64,000 nucleotides of DNA from an uncultured Oceanospirillales bacterium (GCA_913055655.1 CAJXKA010000005.1:1-64000), one strand, 5' to 3'; positions 18,730 to 28,406 are shown, counted from the first letter of the stretch. A program made the numbers and translations. Notes: generated by a model from the sequence alone, not told the origin.

Positions 18730-19478
18730 CAGATCACCCCCCGTTCACGCAGCGCGCCGAGCAAGGCCGGCACATCGTCGACCATCACGCCGCGCGATCT
18801 TACCGGCGGCGGCGCATATGCATCTGGTGTCGGACCACCGGCCAGGCCCGGCGCGAGTTCATCCAGCGACAGGATGTCCAGTGGTTTGCGCTTGGCCTTC
18901 ATGATGTCGGGCAGCTTGACGAAGCGCGGCTCGTTAAGCCGCAGGTCGGTGGTGACCACCGCCGGCAGGTCCACTTCAAGGGTTTCCAGCCCGGCGTCGA
19001 CTTCGCGGGTCACGCGTGCACAACCGTCGACCAGTTCGATTTTCGACGCGAAGGTCGCCTGCGGGCGGTTCCACAGTGCCGCCAGCATCTGCCCGGTCTG
19101 GTTGTTGTCCCCATCGATGGACTGCTTGCCCAGCAGCACAAGGTCCGCCGACTCACGCTCGACCAGCGCCAGCAGCACCCTGGCGATGGCCCGCGGCGCC
19201 AGTGACTGTTCGGTGTCGACCAGGATGGCGCGGTCGGCGCCCATGGCCAGGCCGGTGCGCAACTGCTGCTCGGCGGCTTTCGGGCCGACGCTGGCGACCA
19301 CCACCGAATCGGCAAGGCCGGCCTCGCGAAGACGCAGCGCTTCTTCCAGCGCGATCTCGTCGAAGGGATTGATGCCCATTTTCACGCCGCCGGTATCGAC
19401 GCCGGTGCCGTCGGGGCGGACGCGCACGCGAACGCTGTAGTCGACGACGCGCTTGAGTCCTACGAGGATGGTTTTCAT
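18729..19478 (-). CDS. etfB: Electron transfer flavoprotein beta subunit
   Basis: Protein of 249 residues. It carries 'VKMGINPFDEIALEEALRLREAG', the AMP-binding region 'GADRAILVDTE', 'LLGKQSIDGDNNQTGQMLAALW' and the ETF-beta motif 'VTREVDAGLETLEVDLPAVVTTDLRLNEPRFVKLPDIMKAKRKPLD'. It forms the heterodimer with EtfA. GGGAGC precedes the start. The pair serves the several ACADs encoded in this window. Confidence 0.96.
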   Translation of the reverse strand: MKTILVGLKRVVDYSVRVRVRPDGTGVDTGGVKMGINPFDEIALEEALRLREAGLADSVVVASVGPKAAEQQLRTGLAMGADRAILVDTEQSLAPRAIARVLLALVERESADLVLLGKQSIDGDNNQTGQMLAALWNRPQATFASKIELVDGCARVTREVDAGLETLEVDLPAVVTTDLRLNEPRFVKLPDIMKAKRKPLDILSLDELAPGLAGGPTPDAYAPPPVRSRGVMVDDVPALLGALRERGVI

Positions 19479-19501
19479 ATCGGTGCTCCCTGGCCGCAGG
19501 A

Positions 19502-20293
19502 TCAGCGGCCTTCGAATTTGGGTGTACGGCGCTCGAAGAACGCGCCCGTACCCTCGGCGAAGTCGCGGCTGCGGACCAGGCCGTCCTGGATCTCGCCTTC
19601 CAGCGCGATACTGGCGTCCAGGCCGTCGGACTCCACGTGCCGCAGAATGCGTTTGCTGTTCCTGAGCGTCAGGGGTGCGGCGGCGGCCAGTTGCGCCGCC
19701 AGGGCGTCGGTGGCGTCAAGCAGTTCGGCCGCCGGCACCACGCGGTTGGCCAGCCCGGTGGCCTGGCATTCACCGGCGGACAGGCGCTGCGACAGCGCGA
19801 TAACCTCGAACGCGCGGCGCCGTCCCAGGCGCTCCAGCAGCAGGCCATGGAAACCGCCGTCCGGCACCAGGCTAATGGCGCCAAAGGCGCAATAGAGGCT
19901 GGCGTTATCCGCCATCACCACCAGGTCACAGGCCAGCGCCAGCGCCGCGCCGATACCGGCCGCGGTGCCGTTGACCGCCACGACGAACGGCTTGTCAGCT
20001 TCGCGGATGCCATTAATGACCGGCAGGTACTCGGTATCGAGCAGTTCCGTAACGAACCCTTCGCGCTCCGCACCCGGCAGGCGCTCGGCGAGGTCAGCGC
20101 CCGAGCAAAAGACATCACCGGCCGCGGCCAGCACGACCACGCGCACATCGTCGTCCGCTTCGGCGGCCTCGATCGCGCGGCGCAACTCCAGGCGCAGCGC
20201 CTGGTTGAGCGCGTTACGCACGTCAGGCCGGTTCAGGATGATGTACGCGACCTGCTGGTCGACGTTGTAGTCAATCGTCTCGAAAGTGTCCAT
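19502..20293 (-). CDS. Enoyl-CoA hydratase/isomerase family protein
   Basis: Crotonase of 263 residues starting at MDTFETIDY (ATG at 20293); a longer frame to 20590 overlaps the racemase gene and is rejected. Landmarks are LNRPDVRNALNQAL near residue 21, the oxyanion segment VFCSGADLAERLPG near 60, and NGTAAGIGAALALACDLVVMADNASLYCAFGAISLVPDGG near 105-140. The Glu used by hydratases at the second catalytic position is not evident ('AISLVPDGG'), as in isomerase-type or non-hydratase members, so the exact reaction is open. It lies eight bases after the racemase gene. Confidence 0.82.
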   Translation of the reverse strand: MDTFETIDYNVDQQVAYIILNRPDVRNALNQALRLELRRAIEAAEADDDVRVVVLAAAGDVFCSGADLAERLPGAEREGFVTELLDTEYLPVINGIREADKPFVVAVNGTAAGIGAALALACDLVVMADNASLYCAFGAISLVPDGGFHGLLLERLGRRRAFEVIALSQRLSAGECQATGLANRVVPAAELLDATDALAAQLAAAAPLTLRNSKRILRHVESDGLDASIALEGEIQDGLVRSRDFAEGTGAFFERRTPKFEGR

Positions 20294-20301
20294 GGCGAAC
20301 C

Positions 20302-21456
20302 TCAGTCGGTGTTGGCCTCGGCGGCGACGCCGTCGCGGCAAAGGGTGTCGATGGTCGCATCGTCGTAGCCCAGCGCGGCCAGGCAGGCGCGGGTATCGGC
20401 GCCCGGGGCGTGGCGACCGTGCGCGACCCCGGAAGGTGTGCGGCTGAAACGCGGCGCGGGCGCCGGTTGCGGGTAGCCGTCGATGTCCAGGTAGGCGTGA
20501 CGTGCCTGGTTGTGGTGATGCGCCGGTGCCTCGTTGACGTCGAGCACGGGCGTGCAGCAGGCATCGCTGTCTTCCAGCAGTGCGGCCCATTCGTCGCGGG
20601 TCTTGCCCCTGAAGGCTTCCGCCAGGGCCGCCTTCAGCTCGGGCCAGCGTTTGCGATCCAGCTGCGCTTCCGGATTGAATACGGCGGGATCAAGGCCGGC
20701 ACGTTCGGCAAACTGCGTGAAAAAAGCCGGCTCAATGGCGCCCAGGGCCATGTAGCCCCCGTCCTTCGTCTCGTACGAGTCATAGAAAAACGCGGCGCCA
20801 TCGAGCAGGTTACTCCCCCGCCTGCTGGCATCCCACAATTTGACGGCGTTGAAGCTGTGGCACATCCACATCAGGTTGGCGGCGCCGTCCACCATGGCCG
20901 CATCCACGACCTGGCCCTTTCCGGATCGCGACGCTTCCAGCAACGCGGCCAGCACGCCGGTGACCAGGAACATCGTCCCGCCACCGAAGTCGCCGACCAG
21001 GTTCAGTGGCGGCACCGGTGGCTCACCGGCGCGACCGATGGCATGCAACGCGCCGGTCAGCGCGATGTAGTTGATGTCGTGGCCGGCGTTGTTCGCCAGC
21101 GGACCTTCCTGACCCCAGCCCGTCATGCGGCCGAAGACCAGTTTCGGGTTGGTGGCCATGCACTCGGCCGGACCGATGCCGAGTTTTTCCATCACGCCGG
21201 GGCGGAAACCCTCGATCAGCGCATCGGCGCTGGCGACCAGTTCCATGAAGACCTGGCGGCCGCGCTCGCGCTTGAGGTCGAGCACGACGGAAGACTTTCC
21301 GCGGCGGCTCATGTCTTTCGCGAACAGTGGGTCGGTGCGGGTGTCGCGGTCGACACAGATCACCTCGGCGCCCATGTCGGCGAACAGCATGCCGGCCATG
21401 GGGCATGGCCCGACGCCCGCCACCTCGATGATCCGGTATCCGTTCAGTGCGCCCAT
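20302..21456 (-). CDS. amacr: Alpha-methylacyl-CoA racemase / family III CoA-transferase
   Basis: Protein of 384 residues. The catalytic residues of Mycobacterium tuberculosis MCR (His126, Asp156, Glu241) are found as His126 ([12 protein letters not shown]), Asp156 ([11 protein letters not shown]) and Glu242 (GAIEPAFF), so racemase is favoured over CoA transferase. It interconverts (2R)- and (2S)-2-methylacyl-CoA so that the S-isomer can enter beta-oxidation of branched chains, bile-acid-like or isoprenoid side chains. Its context (hydratase, SDR, FadJ-like protein, thiolase, ETF) fits that role. Confidence 0.9.
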   Translation of the reverse strand: MGALNGYRIIEVAGVGPCPMAGMLFADMGAEVICVDRDTRTDPLFAKDMSRRGKSSVVLDLKRERGRQVFMELVASADALIEGFRPGVMEKLGIGPAECMATNPKLVFGRMTGWGQEGPLANNAGHDINYIALTGALHAIGRAGEPPVPPLNLVGDFGGGTMFLVTGVLAALLEASRSGKGQVVDAAMVDGAANLMWMCHSFNAVKLWDASRRGSNLLDGAAFFYDSYETKDGGYMALGAIEPAFFTQFAERAGLDPAVFNPEAQLDRKRWPELKAALAEAFRGKTRDEWAALLEDSDACCTPVLDVNEAPAHHHNQARHAYLDIDGYPQPAPAPRFSRTPSGVAHGRHAPGADTRACLAALGYDDATIDTLCRDGVAAEANTD

Positions 21457-21462
21457 GCCGGT

Positions 21463-22233
21463 TCAGCGGGGCTGCATGCGGATGCCGGCGTCCATGCGGA
21501 TGCACTCGCCGTTGATGTAGTCGTTCTCGACGATCTGCGCGGAGAGCGACGCGATCTCGCTGGTCCTGCCCAGCCGTTTCGGGAACACCGTCGAGGCTTC
21601 CAGCGACTTGTAGTATTCCTCGTCGACCGTCTCGAACAACGGCGTGTGGATCAGGCCGGGTACGATGGTGTTGACGCGAATGCCGTACTCGGCCAGTTCG
21701 CGCGCCATCGGCAGCGTCATGCCCACCACCGCGCCCTTCGTGGCGCTGTAGGCCACCTGCCCGACCTGCCCTTCGTAGGCGGCGACCGACGCGGTGTTGA
21801 TGATCACGCCACGCACGCCGTCATCGTTCTCCGGTTCGTTGGCAGCCATCTGCTCCGCCGCCAGCCGGCAGACATTAAAGGTGCCGACCTGGTTGATCAT
21901 GACCACCTTCAGGTACCAGTCGAGCGGGTGCGGACCATTCTTGCCGAACGTCTTGCAGGCCATGCCGATGCCGGCGTAGTTGTTGACGATGTGCAGCGTG
22001 CCGAAGGCGGCCATGACCGCGGCGATACCCGCGGCAACCTCGGCCTCGTCGGCGACGTTGACCTTGTGGAACATGACGCAGTCGCCCAGTTCGGCCGCCA
22101 GCGCCTGGCCTGCGTCCTCATCAAGGTCGAAAATGGCGACCCTGGCGCCGTCGGCAGCGTAGCGTTCCACCGTGGCGCGGCCCAGTCCGGACGCGCCCCC
22201 GGTGACGATGGCGGTTTTGCCCGCAATCTGCAT
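21463..22233 (-). CDS. HSD10-type SDR (3-hydroxyacyl-CoA dehydrogenase-like)
   Basis: Protein of 256 residues: TGGASGLG at 11-18, NNYAGIGMA near 88, and 'INTASVAAYEGQVGQVAYSATKGAVVGMTLPMARELAEYGIRVNTIVPG' with the Ser-Tyr-Lys triad. It is a paralogue-like relative of the SDR at 8845-9612, with the same 'ASVAAYEGQ' and terminal 'RMQPR' blocks. Probably an NAD-dependent 2-methyl-3-hydroxyacyl-CoA dehydrogenase in branched-chain oxidation. It is six bases from the racemase gene. Confidence 0.85.
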   Translation of the reverse strand: MQIAGKTAIVTGGASGLGRATVERYAADGARVAIFDLDEDAGQALAAELGDCVMFHKVNVADEAEVAAGIAAVMAAFGTLHIVNNYAGIGMACKTFGKNGPHPLDWYLKVVMINQVGTFNVCRLAAEQMAANEPENDDGVRGVIINTASVAAYEGQVGQVAYSATKGAVVGMTLPMARELAEYGIRVNTIVPGLIHTPLFETVDEEYYKSLEASTVFPKRLGRTSEIASLSAQIVENDYINGECIRMDAGIRMQPR

Positions 22234-22278
22234 ATGGGTATCTCCTGTTATTGTGTGGTGACCGTTGGAAAGTGGCGC

Positions 22279-24432
22279 CTACTCGAAGTGCCCTTTGGCC
22301 GCCGCCGTTTCGGTCACAATCGCCGGCACTGCGAATCGCTCGCCGTAACGTTCGGCCAGTTCCGCGCAACGATCCGCGAAGCGCGCGAGGCCGTAGGTAT
22401 TCACGAACTGAATAAAGCCGCCGGTCCACGGCGGGGCGCCGATGCCGAGCATGGAACCGACGTTTCCGTCCGCCACCGTGCGCAGCACGCCTTCCTCCAG
22501 GCACTTCAGCGATTCCACCACCTGGCGGAACAGGATGCGGTCACGGATGTCGTCTTCCGGCAGGTCAACGTCATCGCGATACCAGAGCTCATAGAGCTTC
22601 GGCCAGACCTTCTTGCTGCCATCGGCGGCATACTCGTAATAGCCACCGCCGTGATAGCGGCCGCCGCGCCCGAACTCCGCGATCAGCTTCTCGCAGACCT
22701 CGATGTTGACGCTGTTGTCCGCCTTGCTGCCCAGAACGCCCATGTTGCGGTGGGTTTCGGCCGCCTTGCGGGTCAGCTCCTGGCTGACTTCATCCTGGAT
22801 GGCCAGCGGCCCGATGGGCATGCCCACCTGGCGCGCCATGGCGTCGATCAGCACCGGGTCCAGGCCCTCGGTCAGCAGCCGCGCGCCCTCGTCCAGGAAG
22901 GTACTGAACACGCGCGAAGTGAAGAATCCCAGCGAATCGTTGACCACGATGGGGGTCTTGCGAATCTGCTGCGCGTAGTCGAACGCCAGCGCCAGTGCCT
23001 CGTCGCTGGTGGCGTCACCGCAGATCAGCTCGATCAGCGGCATTTTCTCCACCGGCGAGAAAAAATGGATGCCGATGAAGTTTTCCGGCTTCGCGCTGGC
23101 CTCGGCCAGCTGGCTGATCGGCAGCGTCGAGGTGTTGGAGCCGAAGACGCCGTTCGGCGCCAGGTGCGGCTCGGCCTCGCGCGTAACGGTCGCCTTCAGG
23201 TCGATGTTCTCGAACACGGCCTCGACCACCAGGTCGCAACCATCCAGGTCGGCAGCATCCGTGGTCGGCAGGATGCGATCCAGCAGCGCCTGCCTGTCGG
23301 CCTCGGTGGCGCGACCGCGCTCGATGCGCTTGTCGATGAGCTTCGCGCTGTAGGCCTTGCCCTTGTCGGCGGCTTCCTGGCTGATGTCTTTCAGCACCAC
23401 GTCGATACCGCTCAGGGCGGACACGTAGGCGATGCCCTGCCCCATCATGCCGGCGCCCAGGATGCCCAGTTTCTTGACCTGGCGTTTCTCCACGCCATCC
23501 GGCCGGCTGGCACCGCTGCGCACGCTGTTCATCTGGAAAAAGCCGGTGGTGATCAGGTTCTTCGCCTGCGGCGTGGTCACCAGGTAGGCCAGCGCCCGCG
23601 ATTCGTAGCGCAGCGCGGTATCGAAATCGACGATCAGCGCCTGCGAGGCCACGTCCAGGATCTTCTCCGGCGCCGGCAGCAGGCCGCGGGTTTTCTTGTA
23701 CAGCATGGCCGGGGCGACCGAGAGCGTCATCTGCGCCTTGGGCGACCAGATATTGCCGCCGGGAATGCGGTGACCCTTGACGTCCCAGGGCTGCGTGGCG
23801 GTATCCGGGTTGGCTTTTATCCATGCCTTCGCGGCCGGGACCAGTGCATCGACATCATCGACCAGTTCATCCACCAGGCCCGCCGCGGCGGCGTCGGCGG
23901 ACGGCAGCTGGCGACCTTCGAGCAGGATCGGCAAAGCCTTCTCGAGCCCCAGCATGTGCACCGTGCGGACCACGCCGCCGGCGCCGGGGAGCAGGCCCAG
24001 GGTGACTTCCGGCAGGCCGATCTTCACTTTCGGCGAGTTCCAGGCCACGCGGTGGTTACAGGCCAGGCAGATTTCCAGCCCACCGCCCAGCGCGGCGCCG
24101 TTGATGGCCGCCACCACCGGCACCGGCAGTTTCTCCAGCCGGCGCAGCGGCGCCTTGATGCCCTGCTCGACCATGTCGAACTGCTCGGCCTCCTGGCCGG
24201 GCTCGGCCGCGACAATGGCTTTCAGGTCACCGCCGGCGAAAAAAGTGGGCTTGGCCGAGGCGATAATGACGCCCGCCAGCCCGGATTCGTTTTCAAGACG
24301 GTCCAGTGTCTCCGCCAGCGCGCTGCGGAACTGCGCGTTCATGGCGTTGACGGGGCCGTCCATGTCCATGGTGACAGTCACGATGCCGTCGCCATCCTTG
24401 TCGTAATGAAAACCGTGGTATTGATCTGCCAT
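22279..24432 (-). CDS. fadJ: Bifunctional enoyl-CoA hydratase / 3-hydroxyacyl-CoA dehydrogenase (FadJ/FadB-like)
   Basis: Protein of 717 residues from ATG 24432. N-terminal crotonase domain (1-190) with oxyanion segments 'FFAGGDLKAIV' and 'INGAALGGGLEICLACNHRV' and the catalytic Glu in 'GLPEVTLGLLPGAGG'. Dehydrogenase domain from about 315: 'LGILGAGMMGQGIAYVSALSG' (NAD site), 'NTSTLPISQLAE', and catalytic His in 'FIGIHFFSPVEKMPLIELI'. It carries out hydration and NAD-dependent oxidation in beta-oxidation. Partner thiolase lies 50 bases upstream. A longer frame to 24531 is rejected. Confidence 0.93.
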   Translation of the reverse strand: MADQYHGFHYDKDGDGIVTVTMDMDGPVNAMNAQFRSALAETLDRLENESGLAGVIIASAKPTFFAGGDLKAIVAAEPGQEAEQFDMVEQGIKAPLRRLEKLPVPVVAAINGAALGGGLEICLACNHRVAWNSPKVKIGLPEVTLGLLPGAGGVVRTVHMLGLEKALPILLEGRQLPSADAAAAGLVDELVDDVDALVPAAKAWIKANPDTATQPWDVKGHRIPGGNIWSPKAQMTLSVAPAMLYKKTRGLLPAPEKILDVASQALIVDFDTALRYESRALAYLVTTPQAKNLITTGFFQMNSVRSGASRPDGVEKRQVKKLGILGAGMMGQGIAYVSALSGIDVVLKDISQEAADKGKAYSAKLIDKRIERGRATEADRQALLDRILPTTDAADLDGCDLVVEAVFENIDLKATVTREAEPHLAPNGVFGSNTSTLPISQLAEASAKPENFIGIHFFSPVEKMPLIELICGDATSDEALALAFDYAQQIRKTPIVVNDSLGFFTSRVFSTFLDEGARLLTEGLDPVLIDAMARQVGMPIGPLAIQDEVSQELTRKAAETHRNMGVLGSKADNSVNIEVCEKLIAEFGRGGRYHGGGYYEYAADGSKKVWPKLYELWYRDDVDLPEDDIRDRILFRQVVESLKCLEEGVLRTVADGNVGSMLGIGAPPWTGGFIQFVNTYGLARFADRCAELAERYGERFAVPAIVTETAAAKGHFE

Positions 24433-24482
24433 GGGGTTGCCTGTCTCTGTTCGGTTCGTTGCGGGCGGTGGGGACCGTTCGG

Positions 24483-25691
24483 TCAGACCCGCTCGATGAT
24501 GGTGGCGATGCCCTGTCCGCCGCCGACGCACAGCGCCACCAGGGCCCTGCGCAGGTCGCGGCGTTCAAGTTCGTCGAGGACGGTGCCCACCAGCATGGCG
24601 CCGGTGGCGCCCAGGGGGTGGCCCATGGCGATGGCACCGCCGTTGACGTTGGTGATCGCCGGGTCGATATCCAGGTCGCGCATGAAGCGCAGGGCGACCG
24701 CGGCGAAGGCCTCGTTGATTTCCCACAGGTCGATGTCGGAAGTGGTCATGCCGGCCTTGTCCAACGCCTTGCGGGCGGCGGGACCGGGCCCGATCAGCAT
24801 GATGGTGGGGTCGGTGGCCAGGACAGCGGTGGCCACGATGCGCCCACGCGGCGCGAGATCCAGGTCCCTGCCGGCCTGTTCGCTGCCGATCAGCACGGCG
24901 GCGGCGCCGTCGACGATGCCGGAGGAGTTGCCGGCCGTGTGAACGTGGTTCACCGCGGGCAGCCGCGGGTATTTACGCAGCATCAGGTCATCGAAACCCA
25001 TCGCGCCCATCTGCGCGAACGAGGGTTTCAGTCCGGCCAGCCCCTCGACCGTGGTGTCGGGGCGGATGAATTCGTCGCGCTCAAGAATCGTGACGCCGTT
25101 CAGGTCTTTCACCGGCACCACCGAGCGGTCGAAACGGCCGCTGTCGCGGGCGGCCGCAGCGCGTTGCTGTGAGGTCACGGCGAAAGCATCCACGTCTTCG
25201 CGGCCCCAGCCTTCCAGCGTGGCGATGGTGTCCGCGCCGATGCCCTGCGGCACCGCGCCGTCGTGCAAGTTGACCTCGGGGTCGTTCAGCCAGGCGCCGC
25301 CGGCCATGCCCATTGGCACGCGCGACATCGATTCGACGCCGCCGGCGACGACCAGCTCTTCCCAGCCGGAGGCGATTTTCATCGCCGCCAGGTTCACGGC
25401 TTCCAGCCCGGAGGCGCAAAAGCGATCGAGCTGGACGCCCGGTACGCTTTCATCCCAGTCGGCGAACTGGACGATGGTCTTGGCGATGTCGCCGCCCTGT
25501 TCGCCCACGGGCGAGACGCAGCCCATGACCACGTCGTCGACACGCGCGGTGTCCAGGTCGTGGCGGTGCTGCAGTTCACGCAGCAGGGTGGCGCCGAGCG
25601 TGACGGGTTTCACTTCGTGCAGCGCGCCGGTGGCCTTGCCCTTGCCGCGCGGCGTCCTGATCGCATCGTAGATGAATGCGGTGTGCGTCAT
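24483..25691 (-). CDS. fadI: Acetyl-CoA C-acyltransferase (3-ketoacyl-CoA thiolase)
   Basis: Thiolase of 402 residues. Nucleophilic Cys in '[15 protein letters not shown]' near 90; His in '[20 protein letters not shown]'; second Cys in '[18 protein letters not shown]'. It performs the final thiolytic step of beta-oxidation for the FadJ-like enzyme. It is the first gene of the minus-strand operon that runs to etfA (17785). The promoter described at 25722-25751 lies before it. The symbol is by partner and could equally be fadA. Confidence 0.9.
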   Translation of the reverse strand: MTHTAFIYDAIRTPRGKGKATGALHEVKPVTLGATLLRELQHRHDLDTARVDDVVMGCVSPVGEQGGDIAKTIVQFADWDESVPGVQLDRFCASGLEAVNLAAMKIASGWEELVVAGGVESMSRVPMGMAGGAWLNDPEVNLHDGAVPQGIGADTIATLEGWGREDVDAFAVTSQQRAAAARDSGRFDRSVVPVKDLNGVTILERDEFIRPDTTVEGLAGLKPSFAQMGAMGFDDLMLRKYPRLPAVNHVHTAGNSSGIVDGAAAVLIGSEQAGRDLDLAPRGRIVATAVLATDPTIMLIGPGPAARKALDKAGMTTSDIDLWEINEAFAAVALRFMRDLDIDPAITNVNGGAIAMGHPLGATGAMLVGTVLDELERRDLRRALVALCVGGGQGIATIIERV

Positions 25692-25721
25692 TGTGGGTAT
25701 CCTGAAATGAGCCTTTTAGTC

Positions 25722-25751
25722 ATTATGTTTGTCGATTGACCCCTCCAGCAA
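25722..25751 (-). promoter_or_regulatory. Candidate promoter of the thiolase-etfA operon
   Basis: On the minus strand, -35 TTGCTG (25746-25751), 18-base spacer, -10 CATAAT (25722-25727), about 30 bases before the thiolase ATG. It lies in the same 134-base gap as the divergent araC-type promoter, so the regulator could control both. Confidence 0.5.
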
Positions 25752-25770
25752 GCACAATCGACGCCATAAA

Positions 25771-25799
25771 TTGACATTTTATGACCCCCGGTCAACAAT
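25771..25799 (+). promoter_or_regulatory. Candidate promoter of the AraC-type regulator
   Basis: Perfect -35 TTGACA (25771-25776), 17-base spacer and -10 AACAAT (25794-25799). It supports translation from ATG 25826 rather than 25781, because 25781 would lie inside the promoter. Confidence 0.55.
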
Positions 25800-25825
25800 C
25801 CGTGTCGACTCAACGAGGCCTGGAC

Positions 25826-26824
25826 ATGCAGGACATTTCGATTCCGGTGGCGTTCGTACACGCCGTCCTGAAGCACGCCCCCGGGCACGGCATCGACACC
25901 GAACGGGCGTTACACCGCAGCGGGATACCGCCGCGGGTGCTGCTCGACGACGGCGCCCGCATTACCGCGCGCGCCTATGCCGACCTGCAGACCGTCGTCA
26001 TGCGCGAAATGAACGACGAACTTCTCGGCTACACGGCGGCGCCCATGCCGCTGGGTTCCGGCGCGGCGATGGCGCACTGGATGATCCACGCGCGTACCCT
26101 GGGGCGGGCGCTTCGTCGCTATGGACTGTTTCATGATCTCGTGGGCTGCGGCTTATCCCCACGCCTGCTGACCGACGGTGAGCATGCGCGCCTGCGCTTT
26201 GAGACCGGTACGCAGCCACCGGCCCCGTACGCCTTTGAGCTGGTGATGTTCGGTATCCACCGGTTCAGTTGCTGGCTGACCGGGCGTCATTTGCGCCTGG
26301 TCGAAGCTTCGCTGTCCTACCCCGCGCCGGCGCACCTGCGCGAGTACCGGGGCATATTCCTTGGCGCACCGACCCGGTTCGGGCAACCCTTCAACGAACT
26401 GGTGTTCGCGCGCGACGCACTGCAGACGCCGATCCACCAGGACCAGGCCGCGCTGGAAGCCTTCCTGCGGCACCCGCAGCGCAACCTGCTGCAGGGGGGT
26501 TACCCGCTCCCCAGCTGGATCAGCCGCACACGCGCGCTGCTGCGCCAGCACCTCACCCGGTCACCCACGATGGCCGAACTGGCCGTACGCCTGGACGTCA
26601 GCCCCAAGCAGCTACGCAATCACCTGGCCAACGAGGGCATCGGCTACGGCGAACTGAAAGAGCAGCTTCGCCGTGATGTGGCCATGCAACACCTGGCCAG
26701 CCGCGACAACTCGGTGGAGGATGTCGCCTACCTGGCTGGATTCTCCGAGGCCAGCGCCTTTATCCGCGCCTTTCGTCGCTGGACCGGTCACACCCCGTTC
26801 GCCTACCGCCGCAAGTTTTACTGA
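25826..26824 (+). CDS. AraC-family transcriptional regulator
   Basis: Protein of 332 residues from ATG 25826, with GAGG seven bases upstream. The N-terminal ligand-sensing domain is of the arabinose-binding-like PF12625 type ('MQDISIPVAFVHAVLKHAPGHGIDTERALHRSGI'). The C-terminal DNA-binding domain has two helix-turn-helix motifs: 'PTMAELAVRLDVSPKQLRNHLANEG' and 'NSVEDVAYLAGFSEASAFIRAFRRWTGHTPFAYRR'. It diverges from the thiolase operon with promoters back to back, so control of that operon is likely. Regulators with this N-terminal domain often sense hydrophobic acyl or aromatic metabolites. Its end overlaps the GXWXG gene by seven bases. Confidence 0.9.
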   Translation: MQDISIPVAFVHAVLKHAPGHGIDTERALHRSGIPPRVLLDDGARITARAYADLQTVVMREMNDELLGYTAAPMPLGSGAAMAHWMIHARTLGRALRRYGLFHDLVGCGLSPRLLTDGEHARLRFETGTQPPAPYAFELVMFGIHRFSCWLTGRHLRLVEASLSYPAPAHLREYRGIFLGAPTRFGQPFNELVFARDALQTPIHQDQAALEAFLRHPQRNLLQGGYPLPSWISRTRALLRQHLTRSPTMAELAVRLDVSPKQLRNHLANEGIGYGELKEQLRRDVAMQHLASRDNSVEDVAYLAGFSEASAFIRAFRRWTGHTPFAYRRKFY

Positions 26825-27285
26825 GCGGGGCCGATCCGCGCCAGCCAGAACACCAGCGGACGCTCGGCGCCCTTGCGATCCATCACCCCGACCACGCGAT
26901 CGTCATCCACCCGCCGGAAATGATCGAAAACGGGGTGGGTGTCGTAGACCATCGTGGCCGTGCACACACCCCGGAACACCACTTCACGCAGGCTGGCGGT
27001 GCCGAGTGCATCATTCACGACACGGTTGCCGTCATTATCCCGGCTGATGATCGGGTAGACCTGGTCACGGTCAACAAAGCGCTTGCCGTCCCAGCGCAGC
27101 GCGCCCAGCTGCATTTCGGCCGGATGTTCGCGGCTTAGAATGCCGCCGCGCCATTCACCGATCATGTCGCTTTCTTTCGCGGCCGGGAGTCCGTCGAAGT
27201 ACGCCAGCAGTGTCGCGTCGTCGGCCCGCGGGTCGGCTTGCAGGCGCTCAAGTGTCGCCTTCACGTTATCGATCGTGTCCATCAC
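26818..27285 (-). CDS. GXWXG/DUF4334 domain protein
   Basis: Protein of 155 residues. 'ESDMIGEWRGGILSREHP' contains the Gly-x-Trp-x-Gly motif (GEWRG) of the GXWXG domain; the second half ('LREVVFRGVCTATMVYDTHPVFDHFRRVDDDRVVGVMDRKG') matches the DUF4334 pattern. The family is a lipocalin-like small barrel of unknown function. It overlaps the alcohol dehydrogenase gene by four bases and is the last gene of the operon starting at 33501. Confidence 0.8.
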   Translation of the reverse strand: MMDTIDNVKATLERLQADPRADDATLLAYFDGLPAAKESDMIGEWRGGILSREHPAEMQLGALRWDGKRFVDRDQVYPIISRDNDGNRVVNDALGTASLREVVFRGVCTATMVYDTHPVFDHFRRVDDDRVVGVMDRKGAERPLVFWLARIGPAQ

Positions 27286-28403
27286 TCGTCTCCATTTTCC
27301 GGGTTCATCTGCAGCACCGGCTTGATGACGTCACCGGCACGCAGGGCCTGCAGCGCCCGGGCGGCCTGCGACAGGGGATAGGTCTCGACCAGCTTCTCCA
27401 GCGGCAGTTCACCGGCGCGCCAGTGATCGATCATGCGCGGCACGAACTCACGTGGATCGGCGTCGCCCTCGATACTGCCGCGGATGCTGCGACCGCTGAA
27501 GACCAGTTCCCGCGCATCGATCCGGGCCCTGTCACCGACAGGGCCCACGCCGACGCAGGCCAGCCGACCGCGGCGGTCAAGCAGGCCGAAGGCCTTTTCC
27601 ATGACCGCCGCCGTGCCGACGGCATCCACGGCGGCGTCGACCTGGGCGACATCCGCCCATGGATCGGCGCCGGTGTCCACACCCACCTGCACCGTCTCCG
27701 TGGCGCCCAGTTCGGCCGCCAGCGCCAGCCGGTCGGCGCGCAGGTCGACGGCGACGATGCGCTCACAGCCGCGAAGGACCCCCGCCATGACGGCGGCCAG
27801 GCCCACGGCCCCGCAGCCGAAGACCGCCAGGCGCTCGCCTGGTTGCACATCAAGTACATCCATCACCGTGGACATGCCGGTCTGCACGCCGCAGGCCATG
27901 GGCGCCGCCAGCGCCGCCGGTATGTCTGGGGGCAGGGGCACCAGGTTTCGCGCAGCGACCACGGTGTGGGTGGCAAACGAGGACTGGCCGAAAAACTGGC
28001 TGGTCACCGGCCGGCCATCCACGCGTACCGGTCCATCGCCGTTCACGCGACGACCAAGGAAGTTCAATGCAAACGCACCCCGGCAGTACGCCGGCGCACC
28101 GCCACGACAACTGGGGCATTCGCGGCAGGCGGCGTAGCTGGTCAGCACCCGGTCGCCCATGGCGAACCCGTCGCAACCTTCGCCCAGTGCCTCGATCACG
28201 CCGACGCCTTCGTGACCGGCGATCATCGGCTTCGGTGTGCCCAGTTCACCGTCGATCGCGAGCAGGTCCGTGTGGCATATGCCGCAGGCTTCCAGGCGCA
28301 GTCGCACTTCGCCCGGGCCCGGCAGATCCATCTCACAATCCATGACGCGGATGGACCCGTTGATGCCGGCGACGACCGCCTGGATCACCACGCTGCCGCC
28401 CAC
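27282..28403 (-). CDS. Zinc-dependent alcohol dehydrogenase (MDR superfamily)
   Basis: Protein of 373 residues. Catalytic zinc: Cys in 'CGICHTDLLAIDG' (about 42) and His in 'AGHEGVGVIEALG'. Structural zinc: cysteines in 'CRECPSCRGGAPAYCRG'. Cofactor motif 'VFGCGAVGLAAV'. It is closest in layout to aryl- and allylic-alcohol dehydrogenases such as XylB and geraniol dehydrogenases. With the acyl-CoA synthetase next to it, it could feed an alcohol-derived carboxylate into the acyl-CoA pathway; an aldehyde dehydrogenase is not present in the operon. Confidence 0.87.
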   Translation of the reverse strand: MGGSVVIQAVVAGINGSIRVMDCEMDLPGPGEVRLRLEACGICHTDLLAIDGELGTPKPMIAGHEGVGVIEALGEGCDGFAMGDRVLTSYAACRECPSCRGGAPAYCRGAFALNFLGRRVNGDGPVRVDGRPVTSQFFGQSSFATHTVVAARNLVPLPPDIPAALAAPMACGVQTGMSTVMDVLDVQPGERLAVFGCGAVGLAAVMAGVLRGCERIVAVDLRADRLALAAELGATETVQVGVDTGADPWADVAQVDAAVDAVGTAAVMEKAFGLLDRRGRLACVGVGPVGDRARIDARELVFSGRSIRGSIEGDADPREFVPRMIDHWRAGELPLEKLVETYPLSQAARALQALRAGDVIKPVLQMNPENGDE

Positions 28404-28406
28404 GAC

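Noticed and set aside
20410-24942. Open frame of 1,510 codons on the plus strand
   Set aside because: It lies entirely opposite the racemase-SDR-fadJ-thiolase genes, which have clear family motifs. The translation is rich in Arg, Gly, His and Ala with no recognisable domain, as expected for an antisense frame in GC-rich DNA.
25781-25825. Upstream start (ATG 25781) for the AraC-type regulator
   Set aside because: It lies between a perfect -35 TTGACA and its -10, and has no ribosome site, whereas ATG 25826 has GAGG at good spacing and begins at the conserved domain edge.
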